DNA from: Ktedonobacterales bacterium
GTDB taxonomy: Bacteria > Chloroflexota > Ktedonobacteria > Ktedonobacterales > JADMIN01
DNA length: 21,316 nucleotides
Direction of reading: 5' to 3'
Assembly (NCBI GenBank): GCA_025935235.1
Contig: JAICVT010000028.1
Location: 1 to 21,316 of the forward strand
Shown here piece after piece: positions 1 through 7,077 of the stretch. How positions within the stretch are numbered: the first letter of the stretch is position 1; every line of letters begins with the position of its first letter. The notes beneath the pieces were generated by a model. That model worked only from the letters and a program-made list of their open reading frames with translations, did not search any database and was not told where the DNA came from. Made by a program: the position numbers and the translations under genes.

Positions 1-1
1 A

Positions 2-544
2 GTCTTTCTAGATAGCGATGGCGCTGAGCGCTATGTAGCCATGCGGGAAGCTCTCGCGGCGTTGCAACAGGACGAGATACCTGCGGCGCTACAAGGCCGG
101 ACCATTCTGGCGCTGAACTATGAGGCGCTCATGGCGGGAGTCGATACCCAGGCGCTCGTTCGGCGCGCGAACCAAATTGCAGTCACCTATCCACAGATGA
201 GTCAAGGGTATGTGCAGGCGTGGAGGCAATGGGAGCAGCAGAACCTCGCCTACCAGCGCCTTCTAGATGTACTTGCCGCTCTACAGGGCCGGACGGCGCC
301 AACGGTTCTCTTCATAGACCACCTGCACCGAATGCTGGGCGGGGATTGGAGCCACTATCCCTTCGACGCGGCGCCTGTACTCAAGCCGCTCCTCAATCGG
401 CCACTCATCCAGATTTGGGGCGCCTGCACGCTGATCGACTACCGGATTGTCGAGCGCGACCCATCAATACAGCATTGTTGCCAATACGTTCTTCTACCAA
501 GCGCACATCTCCCGACATCCACCCCCAATAGCCGACGACTATAG
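2..544 (+). CDS. Clp/Hsp100-like AAA+ D1 fragment with degenerate active site (5' end outside window)
   Basis: The frame is open to the left edge, so the start lies outside the window; the ATG at 41 is internal or a late start. Numbering from that ATG, the protein follows the first ATPase domain of ClpB/ClpC: GRTILALNYEALMAG (19-33), a Walker B strand TVLFIDHLH (88-96), and a stretch FDAAPVLKPLL through WGACTLIDYR (108-135) that matches the DAANLLKP...IGATTLDEYR region of the family. Key positions are changed. The Walker B glutamate is His (IDHLH, not IDELH), the arginine-finger motif ERRF reads QHCC (144-147), the KYRG pore loop is missing, and about 30 extra residues lie between residues 34 and 88. 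The protein ends soon after, without the small AAA subdomain or a second ATPase domain. It converges on an intact clpC. It may be a decaying pseudogene or a pseudo-ATPase partner. The homology call is fairly firm; the function is unknown. Confidence 0.6.
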   Translation, partial: VFLDSDGAERYVAMREALAALQQDEIPAALQGRTILALNYEALMAGVDTQALVRRANQIAVTYPQMSQGYVQAWRQWEQQNLAYQRLLDVLAALQGRTAPTVLFIDHLHRMLGGDWSHYPFDAAPVLKPLLNRPLIQIWGACTLIDYRIVERDPSIQHCCQYVLLPSAHLPTSTPNSRRL

Positions 545-582
545 GAAAGCACGGACACCGCCGCGCGCTCACGGACACAGAC

Positions 583-611
583 GACCCCCGCTCCGATCCA
601 GAGCGGGGGTC
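583..611. terminator. Perfect hairpin between convergent genes (probable bidirectional terminator)
   Basis: GACCCCCGCTC (583-593) and GAGCGGGGGTC (601-611) form a perfect 11-bp stem with a 7-nt loop. It sits between the stop of the Clp-like fragment (544) and the stop of clpC (636, minus strand), so it could end transcription from both sides. No clear U-tract follows on either strand, so a terminator role is inferred from position and stem strength. Confidence 0.55.
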
Positions 612-635
612 AATGGGTGAGGTTCGGCCAAGTCG

Positions 636-3134
636 CTAGTGCAGCAGCCTGGCGCTGTCATCGTCGCCGCCCACCGGGCCCAGCGGCCCCATCGTCGCGC
701 CGACTCGCACCACCAGGCTGTCCGGCGCGTCGCCCAGATCAATCACGACCTCGTCGCCGGGACGCACCTGCTCCAGCAACAGCGACTCCGCCAGCGCGTC
801 CTCGATCCGGCTCTGCGCCTCGCGTCGCAGCGAACGCGCGCCATACTCGGCGTTGAAGCCGCGGCTGATGATGAGATCCTGCGCGCTCTCCGTCACCTGC
901 ATAGTGATGCGTTGCGCGTCGAGCCGCTCCTGAATCTGGTCGAGCAGCAGCCCGAGGATGCGTCGCGCCTCGCGCGTGGTCAGCGGGTGGAACAGCACGA
1001 TGTCATCCAGCCGATTCAGGAACTCCGGGCGGAACGCGCGCTCGATCTCCGGCAGCACGGCCTTGCGCATTGCCTCATCCTGCGCTTCCTCATCTGGGCG
1101 TGTCTGGAAGCCAATGCTGGAATGATGCGCGAGCTTGTCCGAGCCGAGATTGGTCGTCAGGATGATCAGCGTGTGCTTGAAATCAACTTTGCGCCCCTTG
1201 GCGTCCGAGAGTACGCCATCCTCCAGAATCTGGAGCAGCATGTCATAGACCTGCGGGTGCGCCTTCTCGATCTCATCAAATAGCACGATGCTGTAGGGGC
1301 GACGCCGCACCGCCTCGGTGAGTTGGCCCGCTTGATCGTAGCCGACGTAGCCTGGAGGCGCCCCGACCAGCCGCGCCGCTGTGTGGCGCTCCATGAACTC
1401 CGACATGTCGAGCTTGACCATCGCGTCATCCGAGCCGAAGAGCGCCTCGGCCAGCGCGCGCGCCAACTCCGTCTTGCCAACGCCCGTCGGCCCGGCGAAG
1501 ATGAACGAGCCGATCGGCCGACGACGGTCGCGCAGGTCGGCTCGTCCGCGTCGCACGGCCTTCGCGACCGCCCGCACCGCATCATCCTGCCCGATCACGC
1601 GCTGCCGCAGTGTGTCATCCAGATGCAGCAGCCGCTCTGACTCCTCAGCGCCATTGAGCGTGGTGGGGATGCCCGTCCAGCGCGAGACGACTTCGGCGAT
1701 GTCGTGCGGCGTCAGCGTCGGCTCGTCGTCGGCGCGCAATTGCCGCCACTCCACCTCGATCCGCTCCAGCCGCTCGCGCAGCTCGCCCTCATGGTCGCGC
1801 AGGTCAGCCGCATCGGCGAACTGCCGCTCGCGGATCGCGCGCAGCTTGGCGTCGTGCAGCCGATCCAGCTCGTCACGCAGCGCCGTAGTCTCCTTCGGCG
1901 CCACGGCGCGCGCCACACGCAGGCGCGCGGCGGCTTCGTCCATCAGGTCCACCGCCTTGTCGGGCAGCGAGCGGTCCTGGATGTAGCGGTCGGAGAGCGT
2001 CGCCGATGCGGTGATAGCCTCATCTGAGACGCGCACATGGTGGAAACGCTCATAGCGCGAGCGCAGCCCCGTCAGGATCTGAATCGTCTCAGGAATGGTA
2101 GACTCCGGCACGGTGATCGGCTGGAAGCGCCGCTCCAGCGCGGGGTCGCGATCCATGATCTTCTTGAAATCGTCCTGCGTCGCCGCGCCGATGACCTGAA
2201 TCTCGCCACGCGCCAGAATCGGCTTGAAGAGGTTGGCGCCATCAATCGAGCCTTCCGCGCCACCGACGCCGAGCAACCCTTGCAGCTCGTCTATGAACAG
2301 GATGACGTTCTGCGCTTTGAGCAGCTCGTCCACCACCGCCTTCAGCCGCTCCTCGAAGTCGCCACGATACTTGGTGCCGATGGTCAGCAGGCCCACATCC
2401 AACTGCACGATGCGCTTGTCGCCCAGCTTCTCCGGCGCCTCGCCCGCCACGATGCGCTGGGCCAGGCCTTCGGCGATGGCAGTCTTGCCGACGCCCGCGG
2501 CGCCCACCAACACCGGATTATTCTTGCGCCGCCGCGTCAGCGTCTGCATCACCTGGGTCAGCTCGCTCTCGCGCCCGATCATCGGGTCAAGCTCGCCAGC
2601 GATCGCGGCGGAGGTCAGGTCGCGGCTGACGATATTGAGGGTGGGGGTCATGCGATAGCGGGCCGCGTGCGCCAGAGCGAATCCGCCACCTTCGGCTTGT
2701 GAACGCAACAGCCGGGCCTGGTTCCTGGCGCCGTCATACGTCACGCCAAAACTCTCCAGCACGCCCGATGCGATGCCATCGGCATTGCGCAGCAAGCCGA
2801 GCAGAAGGTGGAACGACGTGACCTCTATGGCGGTATCGGCGCTGGCCTCGGCCTCAGCGTCGGCGAGCGCCTGCTTCGCCTCTGGCCGCAAGGTCGGCTC
2901 TGGAATCGCTCCATGCACGCCGCGCCCCATGATGAAGTCGAGCGCCTGCCGGAGTCGCGGCACATTGACGCCCAGATTGTTCATCACCTCGAGCGACAAC
3001 GCGTCTTGCGCGTCAACGATGCCGCACAGAATGTGCTCGCCGCCAATCGCGCGATGCTGAAGGCGGATCGCGACCGCGCGGGCCTGCGCCAATGATCGTC
3101 GGGCATCTACACTGTAGTGGTCGAACCGGCTCAC
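636..3134 (-). CDS. clpC: ATP-dependent Clp protease ATP-binding subunit ClpC
   Basis: 832 aa, a full-length class I Hsp100 unfoldase that would feed substrates to ClpP in the cytoplasm. Domains in order: double Clp-N repeat (about 1-147); D1 with Walker A GAAGVGKT (211-218), pore loop KYRG (255-258), Walker B VILFIDE (277-283) and arginine fingers ERRF (334-337); a middle domain carrying a UVR-like coil (about 425-463); D2 with Walker A GPTGVGKT (548-555), pore loop GYVGY (595-599), Walker B SIVLFDE (615-621) and sensor-2 GARSLRR (765-771). An IGF tripeptide (674-676) sits where the ClpP-docking loop is expected. The UVR middle region and ClpP loop favour ClpC over ClpB. The GTG start is supported by AGGAG 8 nt upstream and by the N-terminus aligning with the family. 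One oddity is D1 reading IDELQ where IDELH is usual. No ctsR, mcsA, mcsB or clpP is visible nearby. Confidence 0.95.
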   Translation of the reverse strand: MSRFDHYSVDARRSLAQARAVAIRLQHRAIGGEHILCGIVDAQDALSLEVMNNLGVNVPRLRQALDFIMGRGVHGAIPEPTLRPEAKQALADAEAEASADTAIEVTSFHLLLGLLRNADGIASGVLESFGVTYDGARNQARLLRSQAEGGGFALAHAARYRMTPTLNIVSRDLTSAAIAGELDPMIGRESELTQVMQTLTRRRKNNPVLVGAAGVGKTAIAEGLAQRIVAGEAPEKLGDKRIVQLDVGLLTIGTKYRGDFEERLKAVVDELLKAQNVILFIDELQGLLGVGGAEGSIDGANLFKPILARGEIQVIGAATQDDFKKIMDRDPALERRFQPITVPESTIPETIQILTGLRSRYERFHHVRVSDEAITASATLSDRYIQDRSLPDKAVDLMDEAAARLRVARAVAPKETTALRDELDRLHDAKLRAIRERQFADAADLRDHEGELRERLERIEVEWRQLRADDEPTLTPHDIAEVVSRWTGIPTTLNGAEESERLLHLDDTLRQRVIGQDDAVRAVAKAVRRGRADLRDRRRPIGSFIFAGPTGVGKTELARALAEALFGSDDAMVKLDMSEFMERHTAARLVGAPPGYVGYDQAGQLTEAVRRRPYSIVLFDEIEKAHPQVYDMLLQILEDGVLSDAKGRKVDFKHTLIILTTNLGSDKLAHHSSIGFQTRPDEEAQDEAMRKAVLPEIERAFRPEFLNRLDDIVLFHPLTTREARRILGLLLDQIQERLDAQRITMQVTESAQDLIISRGFNAEYGARSLRREAQSRIEDALAESLLLEQVRPGDEVVIDLGDAPDSLVVRVGATMGPLGPVGGDDDSARLLH

Positions 3135-3228
3135 GTGGCCCTCTCCTGTTCTTGCCGTGCGATGTCATCTCATCGGACACGTCAACACAGCTTAAAGCAA
3201 GGCCTATGCCACGGCGCCTCGATCACGC

Positions 3229-3434
3229 GGCGGTTGAATGCTGGCGGTTGAAACCGCGCCTGGGAGGCCCATTCGGGTCGCGAAGCTCGGCTTCGCCTGC
3301 CGCTTGCGCGGACTGAGACGCGATCCCCAACCCGCGCAGGCGGGTTTCGCGGTGGCCCCGCAGGCCACCTCCCAGGCGCGAATTCATTCGCCAGCCGAGC
3401 GGGCGCCTCGATTCGGCGGCGCGCCGCTCGCCGA
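3229..3434. repeat. Multi-hairpin palindromic repeat region
   Basis: The 300-bp gap between the CYTH-CHAD stop (3435) and the clpC start (3134) holds no gene but is full of inverted repeats. The outer arms are CGCGCCTGGGAGG (3255-3267) and its exact complement CCTCCCAGGCGCG (3368-3380). Nested inside are GCGAAGC-tcg-GCTTCGC (3280-3296), CCCGC-gcag-GCGGG near 3340, and GGTGGCC-ccgca-GGCCACC near 3357. Short direct copies of GGCGGTTGAA occur at about 3230 and 3244. The structure resembles dispersed miniature palindromic elements. It could end or stabilise the 3' end of the minus-strand CYTH-CHAD message. The clpC promoter must lie within or just downstream of it, but I cannot point to one. Confidence 0.6.
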
Positions 3435-4946
3435 CTAGAGCGCGGCGATGCTGAAACTCAGCGCGTCGCGGACATGCTGCGAGCGCAGCGTTTCCCACAC
3501 CTCGCCGACATGCGCCACCAGCTCGGCGCGCTCGGCCCACATATCCTCGCGCAGCGCCGCCAGCCCGTGATTCTCTGGCTGCGCCTGGCTCATCTCCGTC
3601 ACCAGCCGCAGGGCGACCGTCAGGTCCTGCACGTCGCCCAGATGCGACTGCGCCTTCGTCAGCGCCTTGCGCACGGGTGTCACGCCCTCGCCCAGCGCCC
3701 CCGCGAAGACTTCCAGCACGTAGCGCAGGCGCTTGCAGGTGATGCGCAGTTGGTGCAGCGTCGGCGGCTCGGCCCCGGCGATGCGCGTCTCGAAGCGCAG
3801 CACGCGCTCATAGCGCGGCCAGAGCGCGCTGCCGACAAAGTGGCGCGTCAGCACGCAGTGTTCGGCGTCGCTCAGCACAGGGGAGCGGCTGACGAACCGC
3901 TCCAGATCGCGCAGCAGCCGCGCGTGCTTGCGCTTCTTCAGCCGCTCGACCAATCGCTCGTAGGCAGCCAGGCGCTTCGCAGCCAGCAGATCGCACAGCT
4001 CCAGGGAATCGCGCTCGCGCTGCGCGTCGGCGCCGACCCACTCGCGCACGCGCTTGAGGAAGATGTCCAGATTGCGGATCTCGCCCAGCGCGTCGGCGAT
4101 GGGGCTTAGGCGCTTGCGCAGGGAGCGCAGCGTCTTGTCGCGATAGACACCTGCGCCTTCGAACGCCTGCAAGGTGGAGCGGATACGCCGCGTCGCCACG
4201 CGCATATCATGGATGGCGTCCGCGTCGCCCATCTCCAGCGTCAACCGCTGCGCGCGGCGCAGGTCGCGCAGGCTCCGGCGGATGGTGTGCCGTACCAGCG
4301 CGTCGAGCGGTGTATAGCCATCGAGCGCCCAGCGCGCGTGACGCAGCAGCGCCAGGCCGCGTTGCAGCTTGGAGCGCGGCTCCGGCGCCAGCGGCAGCGC
4401 CTCGGTGAGCGCGCGACAGAGCGCATCGAGGTCAGTGCGCGAACCGCCGCCCTTCAGTTCCAGCTCCAGCTCATGGATTGGCTCGTGGCGTCCGGCGGCA
4501 ATGATCTGGCCAGTGTCCAGCGCCAGCTCGCCGATCACCCGGCCACTGCGCCGCACAGTCCAAAGTTGCCGCTCCACCTCGTCGCGCAGCAGCGGCGCCA
4601 GCGGCTCATCGCGTGTCAGCGCCAGCGCTGGCTCGCCCACCTCGCGCGGCCAGTCGCGCGGATCGAAGCTCAGCGGCCCGCTCAGCTCGGCCTCAACCTC
4701 TGCGCGCTCGTGCACGCCGCCCGCACCGCTATTCGGCCCCTTCAGTGTCACGATGCGCCGCTCGCCAATCGTACGGATGCGCAGCGAATGTCGGGTCGAG
4801 GTGACGGCGCGCGAGGGAGTGTCGAGCAGCGTATCGCTGTGCCGTTCGACGCCTGTGCTGCGCAGGGTATAGAGATGCAGCGGCAAGGTCGTCAGGCTCG
4901 CCGGGTCCAGCGCCCCGGTAATTGCGAATTTCGCTTCGATCTCCAC
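3435..4946 (-). CDS. CYTH and CHAD domain-containing protein (putative inorganic triphosphatase)
   Basis: 503 aa. The N-terminal CYTH domain (about 1-205) opens with the signature ExExK as MEIEAKF and keeps the charged tunnel motifs LRIR (55-58), TLKGP (67-71), HERAEVEAEL (79-88) and ELELELK (159-165). Members of this family hydrolyse inorganic triphosphate or related triphosphates using divalent metal. The CHAD domain (about 213-490) is helical with two conserved basic segments, IHDMRVATRRIR (245-256) and LHQLRITCKRLRY (397-409). CHAD domains are known to bind polyphosphate. The CYTH-CHAD fusion matches the YgiF type in length and order. The GTG start has AAGGAGG 6 nt upstream. The gene begins 27 nt after the moaA stop, so the two are probably co-transcribed. 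Exact substrate is not shown by sequence. Confidence 0.9.
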   Translation of the reverse strand: MEIEAKFAITGALDPASLTTLPLHLYTLRSTGVERHSDTLLDTPSRAVTSTRHSLRIRTIGERRIVTLKGPNSGAGGVHERAEVEAELSGPLSFDPRDWPREVGEPALALTRDEPLAPLLRDEVERQLWTVRRSGRVIGELALDTGQIIAAGRHEPIHELELELKGGGSRTDLDALCRALTEALPLAPEPRSKLQRGLALLRHARWALDGYTPLDALVRHTIRRSLRDLRRAQRLTLEMGDADAIHDMRVATRRIRSTLQAFEGAGVYRDKTLRSLRKRLSPIADALGEIRNLDIFLKRVREWVGADAQRERDSLELCDLLAAKRLAAYERLVERLKKRKHARLLRDLERFVSRSPVLSDAEHCVLTRHFVGSALWPRYERVLRFETRIAGAEPPTLHQLRITCKRLRYVLEVFAGALGEGVTPVRKALTKAQSHLGDVQDLTVALRLVTEMSQAQPENHGLAALREDMWAERAELVAHVGEVWETLRSQHVRDALSFSIAAL

Positions 4947-4973
4947 GCCGAGCCTCCTTCGCGGCGCGGCGCG

Positions 4974-6068
4974 TCAGCCGCCGATCATAGACATCGAGCG
5001 AGCAGTACGATGGAAGCGCTTGTCGCCGATGTAGTGCTTCAGCTCCTTGTGCCAGACAGCCTGGCGCAGCGCCAGCTCGATCTCGGCATCGCTGGCGTCG
5101 GAGCGCAACAGCGCACGGAAATCGGTCTCGATGTGCGCGAAGAGGCAGGTGCGCAGCTGCCCCTCCGCCGTCAGGCGGATGCGGTCGCACTGGCCGCAGA
5201 ACGGCTCGCTGACTGGATTGATGAACCCGACCTCGCCCACGCCATCGGCGAAGGTGTAGCGCCGCGCCGTCTCCGATTTGTCGGCGCTGGTGATCGGGAC
5301 CAGCGGGCCAAACTCGCCTTCGATGATCGAGCGAATCTCGCCGCCCGTCAGGATGTCTTCCTTGCGCCAGATCTGATCGGCGTCGAGCGGCATGAACTCG
5401 ATCCAGCGCACGACATAGCCGGTGCGCCGCGCGAAGCGTGCGAAGTCCACCACCTCAGCCTCGGTGAAGCCGCGCATCGCTACGGCGTTGATCTTGATCG
5501 GGCGGATGGTCGGGCAATCCTCCAGCGCGCGCAGCCCGGCCAGCACCTGCTCCAGCGCGTCGCGGCGCGTGAGCTGCGCGAACCGCTCGCGCTCCAGCGA
5601 GTCGAGGCTGACGTTGATGCGGGTCAGCCCAGCCTCGGCCAGCGGACGCGCCAGCTTAGGCAGCGCGACGCCGTTAGTCGTCAGACTGAGGCTCTTGAGG
5701 CCGGGAATCGCGCGCAGCATCTGCACCAGCGCGGGCAGATCGCGGCGCACCAGCGGCTCGCCGCCCGTCAGCCGCACCTGCTCAATGCCGATGGAGGCGG
5801 CGATGCGGGTCAACCGCGCCATCTCTTCAAAGGTCAGGATGTCGGCGCGTGGTAGCCAGGCCAGCCCCTCAGCGGGCATGCAATAGACACAGCGGAAGTT
5901 GCACTTGTCCGTCACCGAGATGCGCATATTGCGGATGCGCCGCCCGTAGCTATCAACGAGCGGTCCCTTCAGCGCCTCTGGCGTGGGTGTGTCGTGGTGG
6001 TCGCGCCCGGCGGAAAGATCGCGCAGGGCGCGGCGGATCACCTTGCGATTGCCGTCTGTGTCTGTCAT
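4974..6068 (-). CDS. moaA: GTP 3',8-cyclase MoaA (molybdenum cofactor biosynthesis)
   Basis: 364 aa radical-SAM enzyme that converts GTP to 3',8-cyclo-GTP, the first step of molybdopterin synthesis (MoaC acts next). The N-terminal cluster motif CNFRCVYC gives C56, C60 and C63. TGGEPLVRRDL (101-111) is the SAM-binding segment. The C-terminal cluster motif CGQC...C gives C291, C294 and C308 with the usual 2- and 13-residue spacing, and the chain ends in the essential Gly-Gly. Most MoaA proteins begin at about LVDSYGRR (37 here), so this ATG implies an extension of about 35 residues. The ribosome site before it is weak (GAGG about 12 nt away), so the start is uncertain. It lies 38 nt after the UPF0173 gene and 27 nt before the CYTH-CHAD gene in a likely operon. 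No moaC, moaE or mogA is in the window. Confidence 0.95.
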   Translation of the reverse strand: MTDTDGNRKVIRRALRDLSAGRDHHDTPTPEALKGPLVDSYGRRIRNMRISVTDKCNFRCVYCMPAEGLAWLPRADILTFEEMARLTRIAASIGIEQVRLTGGEPLVRRDLPALVQMLRAIPGLKSLSLTTNGVALPKLARPLAEAGLTRINVSLDSLERERFAQLTRRDALEQVLAGLRALEDCPTIRPIKINAVAMRGFTEAEVVDFARFARRTGYVVRWIEFMPLDADQIWRKEDILTGGEIRSIIEGEFGPLVPITSADKSETARRYTFADGVGEVGFINPVSEPFCGQCDRIRLTAEGQLRTCLFAHIETDFRALLRSDASDAEIELALRQAVWHKELKHYIGDKRFHRTARSMSMIGG

Positions 6069-6106
6069 GCCACTCTTGCCTCACCATGTCGCCTGAAATC
6101 GCTGCG

Positions 6107-6826
6107 CTAGCCGATGGTCTGCCCCGGCTTGATGTCTACCACCTCGACCCCGCTCACCCCGAACTCGCCCAGCGCCTCTTTCAGCGCAGCAGGCGTGCCG
6201 ATCAGCGCCGGGAAGGTGGCGTAGTGAACCGGCATGATGGCCGGAACCTTCAGCAGCTTCATCGCATAGGCGGCCTCGCGCGGCCCCATCGTGAAGAAGT
6301 CGCCGATCGGCAGGATGGCCAGGTCAGGCTTGTAGAGATCGCCGATGATCACCATGTCGCTGAAGACGTTGGTATCGCCAGCGCAATAGATCTTGAAGCC
6401 ATTCTCACAGGTGATGACATAACCGACCGCTTCGCCGCCATAGATGGTCGTATCGCCGTCGCTGATGCCGCAGCTGTGATCGGCATGCGTCATCGTGACC
6501 TTGACGCCGCCCAGGTCAAATGTGCCGCCCTTGTTGAAGCCAACGACGTTGGCGACGCCCTTGCTCTCCAGCCAGCCCGCTGTCTCGGGGATCGCCAGCA
6601 CATGCTGCGGCTGGGCGCTGGCGGCGGTAGAGACCGCGTCACCGATGTGGTCGAAGTGGCCGTGCGTGATGAGGATGTCGTCCAGTTTGCCGACCGACTT
6701 CAGGTTCTCCGGGCAAGCGGGATTCCCCTGAATCCACGGATCGAGCATGATGCGCCTGCCGCCTGGAGTGCGCACCACATAGGTCGCATGCCCAAACCAC
6801 GTAATTTGCGCGCCCTTCAGATCCAT
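6107..6826 (-). CDS. UPF0173-type metal-dependent hydrolase (metallo-beta-lactamase fold)
   Basis: 239 aa, the normal length for the UPF0173/YtkL family. It opens MDLKGAQITWFGHATYVV, and H13 is a family hallmark. The metal motif THGHFDH (54-60) supplies the HxHxDH ligands, and later ligands appear at THADHS, CAGDTNVF and MPVHY. The fold binds one or two metal ions; the natural substrate of this family is not established. The frame is open further upstream to 6910, but the ATG at 6826 has AAAGGGGA about 8 nt before it and matches where the conserved fold begins, so I chose it. The gene heads the likely UPF0173-moaA-CYTH/CHAD transcript. A hairpin repeat separates it from the metH stop. Confidence 0.9.
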   Translation of the reverse strand: MDLKGAQITWFGHATYVVRTPGGRRIMLDPWIQGNPACPENLKSVGKLDDILITHGHFDHIGDAVSTAASAQPQHVLAIPETAGWLESKGVANVVGFNKGGTFDLGGVKVTMTHADHSCGISDGDTTIYGGEAVGYVITCENGFKIYCAGDTNVFSDMVIIGDLYKPDLAILPIGDFFTMGPREAAYAMKLLKVPAIMPVHYATFPALIGTPAALKEALGEFGVSGVEVVDIKPGQTIG

Positions 6827-6921
6827 CGTGTGCGTCCCCTTTGACTTCGCGGCTGATGACCTCGCCCAGATCAGCGCCCAATGCGGCGCCACCATCGGCG
6901 CTCGGCGCACTCGCTACAAAA

Positions 6922-6929
6922 ACTGTACC
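6922..6929 (-). promoter_or_regulatory. Possible -10 box for the UPF0173-moaA-CYTH/CHAD transcript
   Basis: The minus strand reads GGTACAGT about 95 nt before the ATG at 6826. It resembles the -10-like boxes before other genes in this window, but the leader would be longer and no -35 hexamer is evident. Weak call. Confidence 0.25.
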
Positions 6930-6937
6930 ACGCGGGC

Positions 6938-7072
6938 GCCCCCAGCCCCAACCCCTCCCCCGCTGTGCGGGAGAGGGGAGCCAGAGCCGCAGCGCGGGCG
7001 AAGGCTGCCCGCGCTGCCCTGTGCAAACGCTCCTGCTCTCTCTCCCTCTGGGAGAGGGTTGGGGTGAGGGCG
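6938..7072 (-). repeat. Composite GC-rich hairpin repeat downstream of metH
   Basis: This fills most of the 251-nt gap between the metH stop (7078) and the next gene. Three stems are present: CTCTCCC-tct-GGGAGAG (7040-7056), GCAGCGCGGGC / GCCCGCGCTGC (6989-6999 with 7007-7017), and CCCCTCCCCCGC-tgt-GCGGGAGAGGGG (6952-6978). The outer flanks, with AGCCCCAACCCCTC on the left and GAGGGTTGGGGTGAGGG on the right, are themselves near-complementary. Read on the minus strand, it has the same module order as the copy at 18345-18452. It starts 5 nt after the metH stop, so it may act as a terminator or a 3'-end stabiliser. No U-tract follows. Confidence 0.7.
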
Positions 7073-7077
7073 CGCGT

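Noticed and set aside
4209..5855. 548-aa open frame opposite the CYTH-CHAD and moaA genes
   Set aside because: It spans the junction of two real genes on the other strand and shows no domain or convincing ribosome site.
6827..6910. Upstream 28-residue extension of the UPF0173 hydrolase
   Set aside because: The family starts at MDLKGAQITW, and a good ribosome site lies just before the ATG at 6826.
6938..7072. Possible CRISPR array or tRNA in the repeat-rich gap after metH
   Set aside because: Repeats are inverted rather than direct and evenly spaced, with no spacers, and no cloverleaf or TpsiC-like GGTTCRA segment is visible.
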